38,058 nt of DNA from JAWLGW01 sp964569055 (GTDB lineage Bacteria > Planctomycetota > J058), in NCBI GenBank assembly GCA_964569055.1, contig CAZMSZ010000019.1, positions 1-38,058 of the forward strand. Reading direction: 5' to 3'. Shown here one piece after another: positions 23,503 to 31,491 of this stretch. Position 1 is the stretch's first letter. The number at the start of each line of letters is the position of its first letter. The position numbers and the translations under genes were made by a program. Under the pieces are notes generated by a model that did not search any database, was not told the origin of the DNA, and saw only the letters and a program-made list of their open reading frames with translations.

Positions 23503-24502
23503 GCGAGCGCTCCGCGAGGCGCTCGAGCCGCTCGGCCGCGCCGCCGCGCGCCAGCGCCTCGTGGGCCGCGGCCACGCCGGCCGCCAGCGTGGTCACCGCG
23601 GCGCTGATCCACAGGAGGGCGCCGGCCCCGAGCGCCACCGCGTCGGCGTGGGCCTCCCCCCCGCGCCCGGCGAGCACCGTGCGCAGCCAGGCCGCGTTCT
23701 CCTCGGGGGCGCCGCCGGCGAGCGCCTCCAGCGGGTGCTCGCGCAGGCCCGCGTCGGCCGGGGTCAGCTCCAGCCGCTCCACCACCCCGTCGCGCAGGAG
23801 GGCAGCCGTGGTCGGGCCGTGGAGCGCCAGCTCGTCGAGCCCCGAGCCGTGCACGACCAGCGCCGCGCGGCAGCCGAGCAGGGCGAGGGTCTCGGCCAGG
23901 GGCACGCAGTAGCGCGGGTCGTACACCCCGAGCACCTGCCACTCGGGGCGAGCCGGGTTCACCAAGGGACCGAGCAGGTTGAAGATCGTGCGCGTGCCCA
24001 GCGCGCGCCGCACCGGCATGGCGTGACGCACCCCCGGGTGGTACTGCGGCGCCATGAGGAAGCACACCCCGAGCTCCTCCAGGCAGCGGGCCGCCACCGC
24101 GGGCGGGGCCTCGATCCGCACCCCGCAGGCCTCGAGCACGTCGGCCGAGCCGCAGCGCGAGGAGACCGAGCGGTTGCCGTGCTTGACCACCGCGATCCCC
24201 AGCTCGGCCGCGAGCAGCGCCACCGCGGTCGAGACGTTCACGGTGTGCGCCCCGTCCCCGCCCGTGCCGCAGGTGTCGGCCAGCGGCCGCTCGGGCCGCG
24301 GGAAGGGGGTCGCGGCCGCGCGCAGCGCGCGGGCGGCCCCGGCGATCTCGGCCGGGCGCTCGCCCTTGGCCTTGAGCGCGACCACCAGCGCGGCCAGCTC
24401 GACCTCGCTCAGCGCGCCCGCCACCACCCGCGCGAACAGGGCCTCGCTGGCCGCGGCCGAGAGGTCGACGCCGGCGCACAGCGCCTCGAGCTCCTCACGC
24501 AT
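23492..24502 (-). CDS. trpD: Anthranilate phosphoribosyltransferase
   Basis: A 336-residue enzyme that attaches phosphoribose from PRPP to anthranilate. The PRPP loop is DTCGTGGDGAHTVNVST, followed by VKHGNRSVSSRCGSADVLEA and FLMAPQYHPGVRHAMPVRRALGT trimmed here to its start FLMAPQYHPGV; RTIFNLLGPLVNPA completes the pattern. ATG start at 24502 overlaps the trpG end by 8 bases. It is a stand-alone TrpD, not fused to TrpG. Confidence 0.96.
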   Translation of the reverse strand: MREELEALCAGVDLSAAASEALFARVVAGALSEVELAALVVALKAKGERPAEIAGAARALRAAATPFPRPERPLADTCGTGGDGAHTVNVSTAVALLAAELGIAVVKHGNRSVSSRCGSADVLEACGVRIEAPPAVAARCLEELGVCFLMAPQYHPGVRHAMPVRRALGTRTIFNLLGPLVNPARPEWQVLGVYDPRYCVPLAETLALLGCRAALVVHGSGLDELALHGPTTAALLRDGVVERLELTPADAGLREHPLEALAGGAPEENAAWLRTVLAGRGGEAHADAVALGAGALLWISAAVTTLAAGVAAAHEALARGGAAERLERLAERSRAD

Positions 24503-25097
24503 GGCGCGCCTCCGCCGCGGCCGCCCAGGCCAGCGCGTTCTCGAGCAGCCGGCCGCCCGCCGGCGTCAGGATCGACTCGGGGTGGAACTGCACGCCCGCC
24601 AGCGCGTGGCGCTCGTGCTCGACGGCCATTACGACGTCGCCCGCGCGCGCGGTGACCCGCAGCTCACTTGGGACGCGCGTGGCGGTCAGCGAGTGGTAGC
24701 GGCCGACCTTGAGCGGCGAGGAGAGCCCCGCGAACAGGCCGGTCCCCTCGTGCTCGACCGCCGAGGCCTTGCCGTGCACCACCGCGGGCGCGCGCCCCAC
24801 CTCGCCGCCCAGCGCCTCCACCAGCGCCTGGTGCCCCAGGCACACCCCGAGCAGCGGGACCCGCCCCGCGCACAGCCGCACCAGCGGCACGCAGCAGCCC
24901 GCCTGGGCCGGCGCGCCGGGCCCGGGCGAGAGCAGCGCCAGCCGCGGCGCGGGGAGGGCCAGCGCGCGCTCGAGCGCGTCCTCGGGGGAGAGGTCGTTGC
25001 GCCACACCTCGACCCGCGCGCCGCGCCGGCGCAGCTCGTCGACCAGGTTCCAGGTGAACGAGTCGAAGTTGTCGATCAGGAGCACGCTCGCGCTCAC
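24495..25097 (-). CDS. trpG: Anthranilate synthase glutamine amidotransferase subunit
   Basis: A 200-residue class I amidotransferase supplying ammonia to TrpE. It shows LLIDNFDSFTWNLVDELRR, the LLSPGPGAP oxyanion region, the nucleophile in LLGVCLGHQALVEALGG, and the His-Glu pair in GVQFHPESILTP. The GTG overlaps the trpE stop by 4 bases. Such TrpG proteins can be shared with aminodeoxychorismate synthase (PabA); location directly after trpE makes the tryptophan role primary. Confidence 0.95.
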   Translation of the reverse strand: MSASVLLIDNFDSFTWNLVDELRRRGARVEVWRNDLSPEDALERALALPAPRLALLSPGPGAPAQAGCCVPLVRLCAGRVPLLGVCLGHQALVEALGGEVGRAPAVVHGKASAVEHEGTGLFAGLSSPLKVGRYHSLTATRVPSELRVTARAGDVVMAVEHERHALAGVQFHPESILTPAGGRLLENALAWAAAAEARHA

Positions 25098-26698
25098 CCG
25101 AGCCGCTCCTCGGCCCCGAGCGCGCGCAGCACCGCCCAGGCCTTGCGGCGGGTCTCGAGCGCCTCGGCCGCGGGGACCGAGTCGTGGACCACCCCCGCGC
25201 CGGCGCGCACGTGGGCCGTCCCACCCTGGACCACGGCCGAGCGGATCACGATCGCGGTGTCGAGCTCGCCGTCGCAGGTCAGGTAGCCCACCGCGCCGCC
25301 GTACGGCCCGCGCCGGGTCGCCTCCTCCTCGCGCAACAGCGCCGCCGCCCGCAGCTTGGGCGCGCCGGTCAGCGTGCCCATGTTCATGGAGGCCACGTAG
25401 GCGTGGAGCGCGTCGAGGTCGCTCCGCAGCGTCCCCGCCACGTGCGACACGAGGTGCATGACGTGCGAGTAGCGGTCGACCGCCAGCAGGCGGGGGACGT
25501 GGCGCGTGCCGGGCTCGCTCACCCGCGCCACGTCGTTGCGCGCGAGGTCGATCAGCATCAGGTGCTCGGCCAGCTCCTTGGCGTCGAGGCGCAGCTCCAC
25601 CTCGAGCCGCGCGTCGAGGTCGGGGTCGAGCGTCCCGTCCGCCCGCCGCCCGCGCCGCGCCGTGCCCGCGATCGGGCGGATCTCGACCGTGCGCGGCGCG
25701 CCGCTCACCTTGACCGCCGTCTCGGGCGAGGCGCCGAGCAGGACCTCTTCCTCGCCGCGGACGTAGAACATGTACGGGCTGGGGTTCAGCGCCCGGAGCC
25801 GCCCGTAGGCGGCGAGCGGGTCGGCGCACGGGAGCGAGAACGTGCGCGACGGCACGACCTGGAACACGTCGCCCGCCACGATCCGCTCCTTGAGCCGACC
25901 CACGAGCGCCGCGAACTCCTCGTCGGACTGGTCGACCGCCGGCGACGCCGCCGGTGCGCTCGGCGGCGCGGGCTCGGGCGGCGCGCTCGCCGCCGTCGCG
26001 AGCACGGCCGCCGTCAGCTCCTCGATCGCCCGCGTGGCGTCGTGGTAGCGGGGCTGCGCCCCCTCGCCGCCCAGGACGTGGGCCAGCACGGTCGTGGCGC
26101 CGCGGGCGTGGTCGATCACGATCAGGCGCTCGGGCAGCCAGAACGCGAAATCCGACCCGCCCACGGGGTCGCTCCGCGGCGGCGGGAGCCGCTCGTACGT
26201 GTCGAGGAGGTCGTAGGCGAACGATCCCATCAGGAGCAGCGGCGCGGGCGCGGGGCGGGCGAGCAGGCGCGGGCCGAAGGCCAGGACCCGCAGCGCGTCG
26301 ACCGGCGAGGGCGCCTTGAGGCGGGCGTCCTCCTCGCCCGCCTGCGCGGGCGGGTAGTCGGCCTCGAGCCAGCCTTCGGCCGCGCGCACCGCCGCGGCGG
26401 GCGCCAGGCGCGCGGCCAGCCAGGGCAGCAGCGCGGCGCCGCCCGCCGAGAGCGCCTCGACCCGCACCTGCCGGCCGCGGCAGGTCACGAGCAGCGCGCA
26501 GCCGACCGCGAGGAAGCTCCGCTCCGCCAGGCGGGTGACCACGTCGGCCGACTCGAGCAGGAGCGTGTGCGGCCGGCGGCCGCCGTCGCACAGCCGCGCG
26601 TAGAGCGCCAGCGGGTCGGGCGCGGCCTGCAGCTTGCGCGCGAGCGGCAACACCTCCCCGAGCGTGGGGAGCGGCGCGGGGCGGGGCCCGACGCTCAC
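25094..26698 (-). CDS. trpE: Anthranilate synthase component I
   Basis: A 534-residue chorismate-binding enzyme making anthranilate. Core motifs are intact: GDVFQVVPSRTFSLP, LNPSPYMFYVRG, GASPETAVKV, IRPIAGTARRGRRADG, LIDLARNDVARVSEPG and ASMNMGTLTGAPKLRA. The N-terminal feedback-binding part carries LLLESAD, the usual LLES tryptophan-binding element, so feedback inhibition is expected. The GTG at 26698 overlaps the DAHP synthase stop by 4 bases and gives the normal family start (PTLGEVLPLARKL); the 100 extra upstream codons in the open frame are antisense-like and rejected. Confidence 0.95.
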   Translation of the reverse strand: MSVGPRPAPLPTLGEVLPLARKLQAAPDPLALYARLCDGGRRPHTLLLESADVVTRLAERSFLAVGCALLVTCRGRQVRVEALSAGGAALLPWLAARLAPAAAVRAAEGWLEADYPPAQAGEEDARLKAPSPVDALRVLAFGPRLLARPAPAPLLLMGSFAYDLLDTYERLPPPRSDPVGGSDFAFWLPERLIVIDHARGATTVLAHVLGGEGAQPRYHDATRAIEELTAAVLATAASAPPEPAPPSAPAASPAVDQSDEEFAALVGRLKERIVAGDVFQVVPSRTFSLPCADPLAAYGRLRALNPSPYMFYVRGEEEVLLGASPETAVKVSGAPRTVEIRPIAGTARRGRRADGTLDPDLDARLEVELRLDAKELAEHLMLIDLARNDVARVSEPGTRHVPRLLAVDRYSHVMHLVSHVAGTLRSDLDALHAYVASMNMGTLTGAPKLRAAALLREEEATRRGPYGGAVGYLTCDGELDTAIVIRSAVVQGGTAHVRAGAGVVHDSVPAAEALETRRKAWAVLRALGAEERLG

Positions 26699-27711
26699 AG
26701 CACGCGGCCGGCCGCCTCCACGAACGGGCGGAGGCTGCGCATGAGCGCCCGGAAGTCGTCGGGGTACAGCGACTGGAAGCCGTCCGACAGCGCGACCGCC
26801 GGGTCGGGGTGGACCTCGATGATCAGCCCGTCGGCCCCGCAGGCCGCCGCGGCGCGCGCCATGGGCGCCACGAACTCGCGCACGCCCGTCCCGTGGGAGG
26901 GGTCCACGATCACGGGCAGGTGGCTGCGCGCCTTGAGGAACGGGATCGCGTTGAGGTCGAGCGTGTTGCGCGTGGCGGTCTCGAACGTCTTGATCCCGCG
27001 CTCGCACAGGATCACGTCGGCGTTCCCCTCCGACACGATGTACTCGGCCGCGAGCAGCAGGTCCTCGGCCTTGGCCGCCATGCCGCGCTTGAGGATCACC
27101 GGCTTACGCGCCTGCCCCAGCGCCTTGAGCAGGCCGTAGTTCTGCATGTTGCGCGCGCCGACCTGGAAGGCGTCGGCGTGCTCCTGCACCGCCTCGACGT
27201 CGGCGACCTCGACCACCTCGGTCACGGTCGGGATCCCGACCTCGGCCGAGACCTCCTTGAGGATCTTCAGCCCCTCGCGCCCGAGCCCCTGGAAGCTGTA
27301 GGGGCTGGTGCGCGGCTTGTAGGCGCCGCCGCGCATGGCGCGGGCCCCGGCCTCGCGCACGATCCGCGCCGTCTCGAGGGTCTGCTCGCGCGACTCGACC
27401 GCGCAGGGCCCCGCGATCACGACGAACCGCTCGCCGCCGATCGCGACCCCGCGCCCGAGCTCGACCACGGTGTCGTGGGGGTGCATCTCGCGGCTCACCA
27501 GCTTGTAGGGGGCGAGGACCGGGGTCACGCTCTCGACCAGCGGGTGGTTGTCGAGGTGCAGCCCGCCGAGCACGCGCTCGTCGCCGAGCGCGCCGAGGAC
27601 GGTCCGCTCCGAGCCCGGCATGTAGAGCGGCTTGAGGCCGGCGGCCTCGATCTTGTCCATCAGCCCGCGGGCGTCCGCCTCGCTCGCCGTGGGCTTGAGC
27701 ACGATGATCAC
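26695..27711 (-). CDS. aroF: DAHP synthase, AroA-I-beta type with N-terminal regulatory domain
   Basis: A 338-residue enzyme that condenses phosphoenolpyruvate and erythrose-4-phosphate, the first shikimate step. The first 65 or so residues (IIVLKPTASEADARGLMDK) form the ferredoxin/ACT-like domain known from the Thermotoga enzyme, where it mediates feedback control. The barrel carries VVIAGPCAVES, RGGAYKPRTSPYSFQGLG, QVGARNMQNYGLLKALG, PVILKRGMAAKAEDLL, ILCERGIKTFE and VIVDPSHGTG. The GTG at 27711 follows GAGGAGG. Because the gene heads the trp operon (4-base overlap with trpE), its flux and regulation are probably tied to tryptophan. Confidence 0.95.
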   Translation of the reverse strand: MIIVLKPTASEADARGLMDKIEAAGLKPLYMPGSERTVLGALGDERVLGGLHLDNHPLVESVTPVLAPYKLVSREMHPHDTVVELGRGVAIGGERFVVIAGPCAVESREQTLETARIVREAGARAMRGGAYKPRTSPYSFQGLGREGLKILKEVSAEVGIPTVTEVVEVADVEAVQEHADAFQVGARNMQNYGLLKALGQARKPVILKRGMAAKAEDLLLAAEYIVSEGNADVILCERGIKTFETATRNTLDLNAIPFLKARSHLPVIVDPSHGTGVREFVAPMARAAAACGADGLIIEVHPDPAVALSDGFQSLYPDDFRALMRSLRPFVEAAGRVL

Positions 27712-27725
27712 GCGCGCCTCCTCGC

Positions 27726-29042
27726 TCAGGCCAGCCGGACGTTGTCGCGGCCCGCCCGCACGTCCCGCGTGGCGTTGCGCGTGTCGACGACCAGCGGGGC
27801 GTGCTCGACCACCAGCGCGTAGTCGACCGCGTCGTGGTCGGTCACGATCAGCGCCACGTCGCAGCCCGCGAGCGCCTCGCGCGTGAGCGGGAGCGAGCTC
27901 TTGTCGATCGCGTAGTGGCGCCCGCGCCCGATCACCGGGACGTGCGGGTCGTGGTAGTCGACGACCGCCCCCTTGGCCGCGAGCAGGTCGAACAGCACCA
28001 GGGCCGGCGACTCGCGCACGTCGTCCACGTTCTTCTTGTAGGCGGCGCCGAGCATGAGCACCCGCGAGCCCTTGAGCGGCTTGCCCTGCTCGTTGAGCGC
28101 GTCCATGACCCGCTCCACCACCCACTCGGGCATGGCGACGTTGACCTCGCCCGCCAGGTCGATGAACCGCGTCCGCTGCCCGAACTCGCGCGCCTTCCAA
28201 GACAAATAAACCGGATCAATGGGTATACAATGACCACCCAGACCCGGGCCGGGATAGAAGGGCTGGAAACCGAACGGCTTGCTCTTGGCCGCCTCGATCA
28301 CCTCGAACACGTCGATCCCCATCGCCTTGAAGCAGACCTTGAGCTCGTTGACCAGGGCGATGTTCACGCAGCGATAGATGTTCTCGAGCAGCTTGGCCGC
28401 CTCGGCCGCGCGCGTCGACGACACGGGGACCACCCGCTCGACGGCCCGGCCGTACAGGGCGACCGCGGCCTCGAGCGAGGCCGGGTCGTCGGCGCCCACG
28501 ACCTTGGGGATCTGGCGGGTGCTCCAGCGCGGGTCGCCCGGGTTCTCGCGCTCGGGGCTGTAGGCCACGAGCAGCTCCTCGCCCAGGCGCTGAGCGCTCC
28601 CGGCGACCAGGGCGGGGATCACCAGCTCGGCGGTGGTGCCCGGGTAGGTGGTGCTCTCGAGCACGACCAGCGTCTCGCCGCGCAGGTGGGGGGCGATCGC
28701 GGCCGCGGTCTGCTCGACGTAGCTGGTGTCGGGGTCCATGTGCTTGGTGAGCGGCGTCGGGACGCAGATCGCGACCGCGTCCACCTCGCCGATCCGGCGC
28801 ATGTCGGTCGTGGCGCGGATCCGCTCCGCCTCCCGCAACGGGGCCAGGACGTCGGTCGGGACCGCGTCGATGTACGAGCGGCCCGCCTCGATCGACTCCA
28901 CCTTGCGCGGGTCGACGTCGAACCCGAGCACGCGGCAGCCGCCGTCGGCGAACGCGCGGCACAGCGGGAGCCCGACGTACCCCAGGCCCACCACCCCGAC
29001 CGTGGCCTCGCCGGACCGCAGACGCTCGATCAGCTGGTTCAT
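27726..29042 (-). CDS. Nucleotide-sugar dehydrogenase (UDP-GlcNAc/ManNAc 6-dehydrogenase family)
   Basis: A 438-residue NAD enzyme that oxidises the C6 alcohol of a UDP-sugar to the acid, for surface polysaccharide. It has TVGVVGLGYVGLPLCRAFA (NAD fold), VAICVPTPLTKHMDPD, LESTTYPGTTAE, the catalytic cysteine in GLGGHCIPIDPVYLSWKA, and GAAYKKNVDDVRESPAL. YSPERENPGDP and the TYPGTT form point to the WbpA group rather than plain UDP-glucose dehydrogenase. ATG at 29042 was preferred to a TTG six codons upstream. It ends 14 bases before DAHP synthase, so it may head that transcript. An A/T-rich stretch of foreign codon use covers its catalytic motif (28200-28271). Confidence 0.9.
   Translation of the reverse strand: MNQLIERLRSGEATVGVVGLGYVGLPLCRAFADGGCRVLGFDVDPRKVESIEAGRSYIDAVPTDVLAPLREAERIRATTDMRRIGEVDAVAICVPTPLTKHMDPDTSYVEQTAAAIAPHLRGETLVVLESTTYPGTTAELVIPALVAGSAQRLGEELLVAYSPERENPGDPRWSTRQIPKVVGADDPASLEAAVALYGRAVERVVPVSSTRAAEAAKLLENIYRCVNIALVNELKVCFKAMGIDVFEVIEAAKSKPFGFQPFYPGPGLGGHCIPIDPVYLSWKAREFGQRTRFIDLAGEVNVAMPEWVVERVMDALNEQGKPLKGSRVLMLGAAYKKNVDDVRESPALVLFDLLAAKGAVVDYHDPHVPVIGRGRHYAIDKSSLPLTREALAGCDVALIVTDHDAVDYALVVEHAPLVVDTRNATRDVRAGRDNVRLA
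28200..28271 (-). other. A/T-rich codon patch over the catalytic motif
   Basis: Across 24 codons of the dehydrogenase, 13 end in A or T (GGT, TAT, CAT, TGT, ATA, ATT, GAT, GTT, TCT and others), densest at 28200-28235. Flanking codons are nearly all G/C-ending. The reading frame and the conserved protein sequence are intact. It may mark a short recombination tract or a chimeric assembly join at the most conserved part of the gene. Confidence 0.75.
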
Positions 29043-29097
29043 GGGCGGGGAATGTACCAAACCCGCCGCTGGGCGCGGTCAGCGGGTCGAGGCGCTG

Positions 29098-29850
29098 CTA
29101 CGCCGGGCGCCGCCGGAGCACCGCGAGGTGCGCGTCGGTCAGCCCGCCCAGGCGGAACACCGCCGCCGCGGGGAGCTCGGCGTAGGCGGCGAGCTCGCGC
29201 GCGAGCCCCTCGGGCGAGAGGGTCGGCTCGCGGCCGAGCGCGCCCGCGCCGACGGTCCCGAGCGCCACGTGCACCCGCCCCGGCCAGCGGCGGGCCAGCG
29301 CGAGCACGGTGGCGCGCACGCGCCGGCGGAGCGTGGCGGTGGGGATCAGGCTGGCGTACGCCATCACGAGCTTGGTGTGCGGGACGTCCTCGGGGGCGAG
29401 CGCGCCGGCCCGCGCGAGCAGGGCGCGGGTCACGCCGCCCCGCGCGGGGTACTCGGCGCACACCACTCGCTGGCCGCGGGCCGCGGCGGCGGCGATCAGG
29501 GCGGCCACCCGGCGCGCCCCACCGCGGAGGCCGCGCGCCCCGCGCAGGAAGCGGCCCGGGCGGACGAGCGGCAGCTCGAGGTCGAGCAGCACCGTGCCCG
29601 GGGCAGCGCCCGCGCTCAGCTCGGCGTCGAGGCGCTCCAGCTCGTCCACCCCGGCGAAGGCCGAGACCCAGTAGGAGCGGGGCAACAGCGGCCACCACGC
29701 CGCCTCGAGCCCGGGCGGGAGCAGCGCCGCGTGGCGGTGGAACGTCGCGAGGTCGGGCGCCGCGAGGTAGACGGTCGCCGGGGGCTCGAGCGCCGCGGCC
29801 CGCGCGAGCGTCTCGGGCCCGGGGTACTCCTCGAGCAGGTCGACCCGCAC
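29098..29850 (-). CDS. Unknown protein, TIM-barrel-like
   Basis: A 250-residue soluble protein I cannot name. Alternating strands and helices suggest an alpha/beta barrel: TVYLAAPDLATFHRHAALL, PRSYWVSAFAGVDELERL, TVLLDLELPLV, RVVCAEYPARGG, and VHVALGTVGAGALGREPTL followed by SPEGLARELAAYAELP. The acidic LLDLELP and CAEYP ends of strands recall glycoside-hydrolase-like barrels, but no catalytic set is assigned. GTG at 29850 follows AGGAGCGG, 14 bases after the amidohydrolase stop; together they form a two-gene minus-strand unit. Possibly a partner acting on the same sugar or cyclic metabolite. Confidence 0.75.
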   Translation of the reverse strand: MRVDLLEEYPGPETLARAAALEPPATVYLAAPDLATFHRHAALLPPGLEAAWWPLLPRSYWVSAFAGVDELERLDAELSAGAAPGTVLLDLELPLVRPGRFLRGARGLRGGARRVAALIAAAAARGQRVVCAEYPARGGVTRALLARAGALAPEDVPHTKLVMAYASLIPTATLRRRVRATVLALARRWPGRVHVALGTVGAGALGREPTLSPEGLARELAAYAELPAAAVFRLGGLTDAHLAVLRRRPA

Positions 29851-29864
29851 GCTCGGGGCCGCTC

Positions 29865-30758
29865 CTACGTGCTGGCCGGCGCGCCGAACAGGCGCTCGGC
29901 GTTGCCCCACAGCAGCGCGTCCTGGACCTCGGGCGCGAGCCCCAGGCTCAGCACGCGCGACAGCTCGCGGTCCCAGGCGTAGGGCAGGTTGGGGAAGTCG
30001 GTCCCGAACAGGATCCGCGTGGGCCAGCGCGCGAGCAGGCCGAGGTCGGGCGCGGGCTCGAGGTAGCCCGCCAGCACCATGGTGGTGTCGAGGTAGAGGC
30101 GCGGGTGCTCGGCGAGGAGCGCCTCGAACGCCTCGTAGCGGTCGGCCCCGAGGTGCGGCACGACCAGGGTCAGCTCCGGGTGCCGGGCGAGCGCGCGCCC
30201 GACGGCCTCGGGCCGGCACAGCGCCGCGGGGTCGCAGGGATAACCGGCGCAGGCGGGGGCCGGGCCGGCGTGGATCACGATCGGGCGCCCCGCGCGCGCG
30301 GCCAGGGCATAGATCGGGTCGAGCCGCGGGTCGTCGGCCGCCACGCCCTGCACGTGGCAGTGCAGCTTGAGCCCGCGCAGCCCGTGCTCGGCGAAGGCGC
30401 GCCCGACCACGCCCTCGGCGCCCGGCTCGCCGGGCAGCACGGTCCCGAGCGGGACCAAGAGGTCGGTGTGGCGCGCGGCCAGGGCGGCCATGAAGGCGTT
30501 GAGCTCCTCGGCCATGCCCGGGGCGTGGCTGTAGCACAGGCCCACCGCGCGCCGCACCCCGCGCGCGCGCAAGAAGGCGATCACCCCCTCCGCGTCGAGG
30601 GGATAGCGCACGGGCCAGGCGTGGCGGGCGAACCAGCGCCGCAGCGCCTCGTGGACGCGCGGCGGGAACAGGTGGACGTGCGCGTCGCACACCCGCAGGC
30701 CGGGCGGGACCGCCGCGCCTTCGGCGTCGTCGAGGAGCGGCCAGGGCGTGTCGCTCAC
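29865..30758 (-). CDS. Amidohydrolase family 2 protein
   Basis: A 297-residue metal-dependent hydrolase or decarboxylase of the amidohydrolase superfamily. The HxH metal site is in VCDAHVHLFPPRVHEAL (His27, His29); GLKLHCHVQG, RPIVIHAGPAPACAG, VVPHLGADRYEAFEAL and RILFGTDFPNLPYAWDRE provide the later His and Asp ligands. Reaction unknown: related enzymes remove CO2 from aromatic acids or open lactones. The start is uncertain; GTG at 30758 was preferred for its tight fit with the divergent gene, but GTG at 30767 is also possible. It is cotranscribed with the unknown barrel protein downstream. Confidence 0.85.
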   Translation of the reverse strand: MSDTPWPLLDDAEGAAVPPGLRVCDAHVHLFPPRVHEALRRWFARHAWPVRYPLDAEGVIAFLRARGVRRAVGLCYSHAPGMAEELNAFMAALAARHTDLLVPLGTVLPGEPGAEGVVGRAFAEHGLRGLKLHCHVQGVAADDPRLDPIYALAARAGRPIVIHAGPAPACAGYPCDPAALCRPEAVGRALARHPELTLVVPHLGADRYEAFEALLAEHPRLYLDTTMVLAGYLEPAPDLGLLARWPTRILFGTDFPNLPYAWDRELSRVLSLGLAPEVQDALLWGNAERLFGAPAST

Positions 30759-30870
30759 GAGGGGCACGATCCCGCGCCGGGGCCGCGCGCGCAACCGCCG
30801 CGCTCGACCGGCGCGAGGGGACCTCGGGGTGGCCCTCGTCGCGACCGACCCGACCTGGGATCATGCGCGC

Positions 30871-31491
30871 GTGGGGTCGTCACGCAAGAAGGAGGAGCCA
30901 CGCTCGCCGTTCGTCGCGGCCGCGCTGGCGCTCGACGCCGAGTTCGAGGCGCTCGAGCGGCTGGCGACCGCCCTCGAGCGGGCGCCCGTCGAGAACGAGA
31001 AGGGGCTGGAGCGCGCCCGCCGCCTCCTCGGCGAGGTGGAGGCCTGCCGCGAGCGCCTGGGCGCGCGGCTGCAGGCGTTCGCGCGCGCGCTGGACGAGGC
31101 GCGGGCGCGCAGCGAGCAGGCGAACGAGCGGGTGGCCGCGCGGACGGCCGCCGTGTCCGAGCGCCTCGGCGAGGGGGAGCGGCTGGCGAAGCGGCTCGAG
31201 GCCCTCGGCAACGCGGTGGGTCAGCTCGAGCAGCTCCTGGCGGGGCTGCGCCGGCCCGACGGCGGGGCGCTCGGCGAGGAGGAGCGCGGGCAGCTCGCGG
31301 CGCAGCTCCCCGAGGTCGACGCGCAGCTCGGGGTGCTGGTCGACGAGGCGCGGCGCCTGATGGACGACGCCCACGCGGCGCGGCTGTGGACGCTGCAGCG
31401 CGGCGCCGACACGCTGCGCCAGAGCCTGCAGGGCGCGCGCCACCGCCTCGCGCAGATCGCGCAGCAGCCCGGGGGGAGCGACGAGGGGTGA
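30871..31491 (+). CDS. Coiled-coil protein of unknown function
   Basis: A 206-residue, strongly charged protein that is nearly all helix: long runs of Glu, Arg, Leu and Ala with heptad spacing from about residue 15 to 200 (FEALERLATALERAPVENEK, ACRERLGARLQAFARAL, LGEGERLAKRLEALGNA, DTLRQSLQGARHRLAQ). There is no signal peptide or membrane segment. The GTG at 30871 starts just before the Lys-rich SSRKKEEPRSP; a longer form from GTG 30829 is possible. Its stop overlaps the start of the Eis-like gene (GTGA), so they are coupled. Function unknown; a structural or scaffold role is likely. Confidence 0.7.
   Translation: MGSSRKKEEPRSPFVAAALALDAEFEALERLATALERAPVENEKGLERARRLLGEVEACRERLGARLQAFARALDEARARSEQANERVAARTAAVSERLGEGERLAKRLEALGNAVGQLEQLLAGLRRPDGGALGEEERGQLAAQLPEVDAQLGVLVDEARRLMDDAHAARLWTLQRGADTLRQSLQGARHRLAQIAQQPGGSDEG

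Noticed and set aside
26699..27007. Longer trpE start
   Set aside because: The extra 100 codons overlap DAHP synthase out of frame and are Arg/Gly-rich; the GTG at 26698 fits the family.
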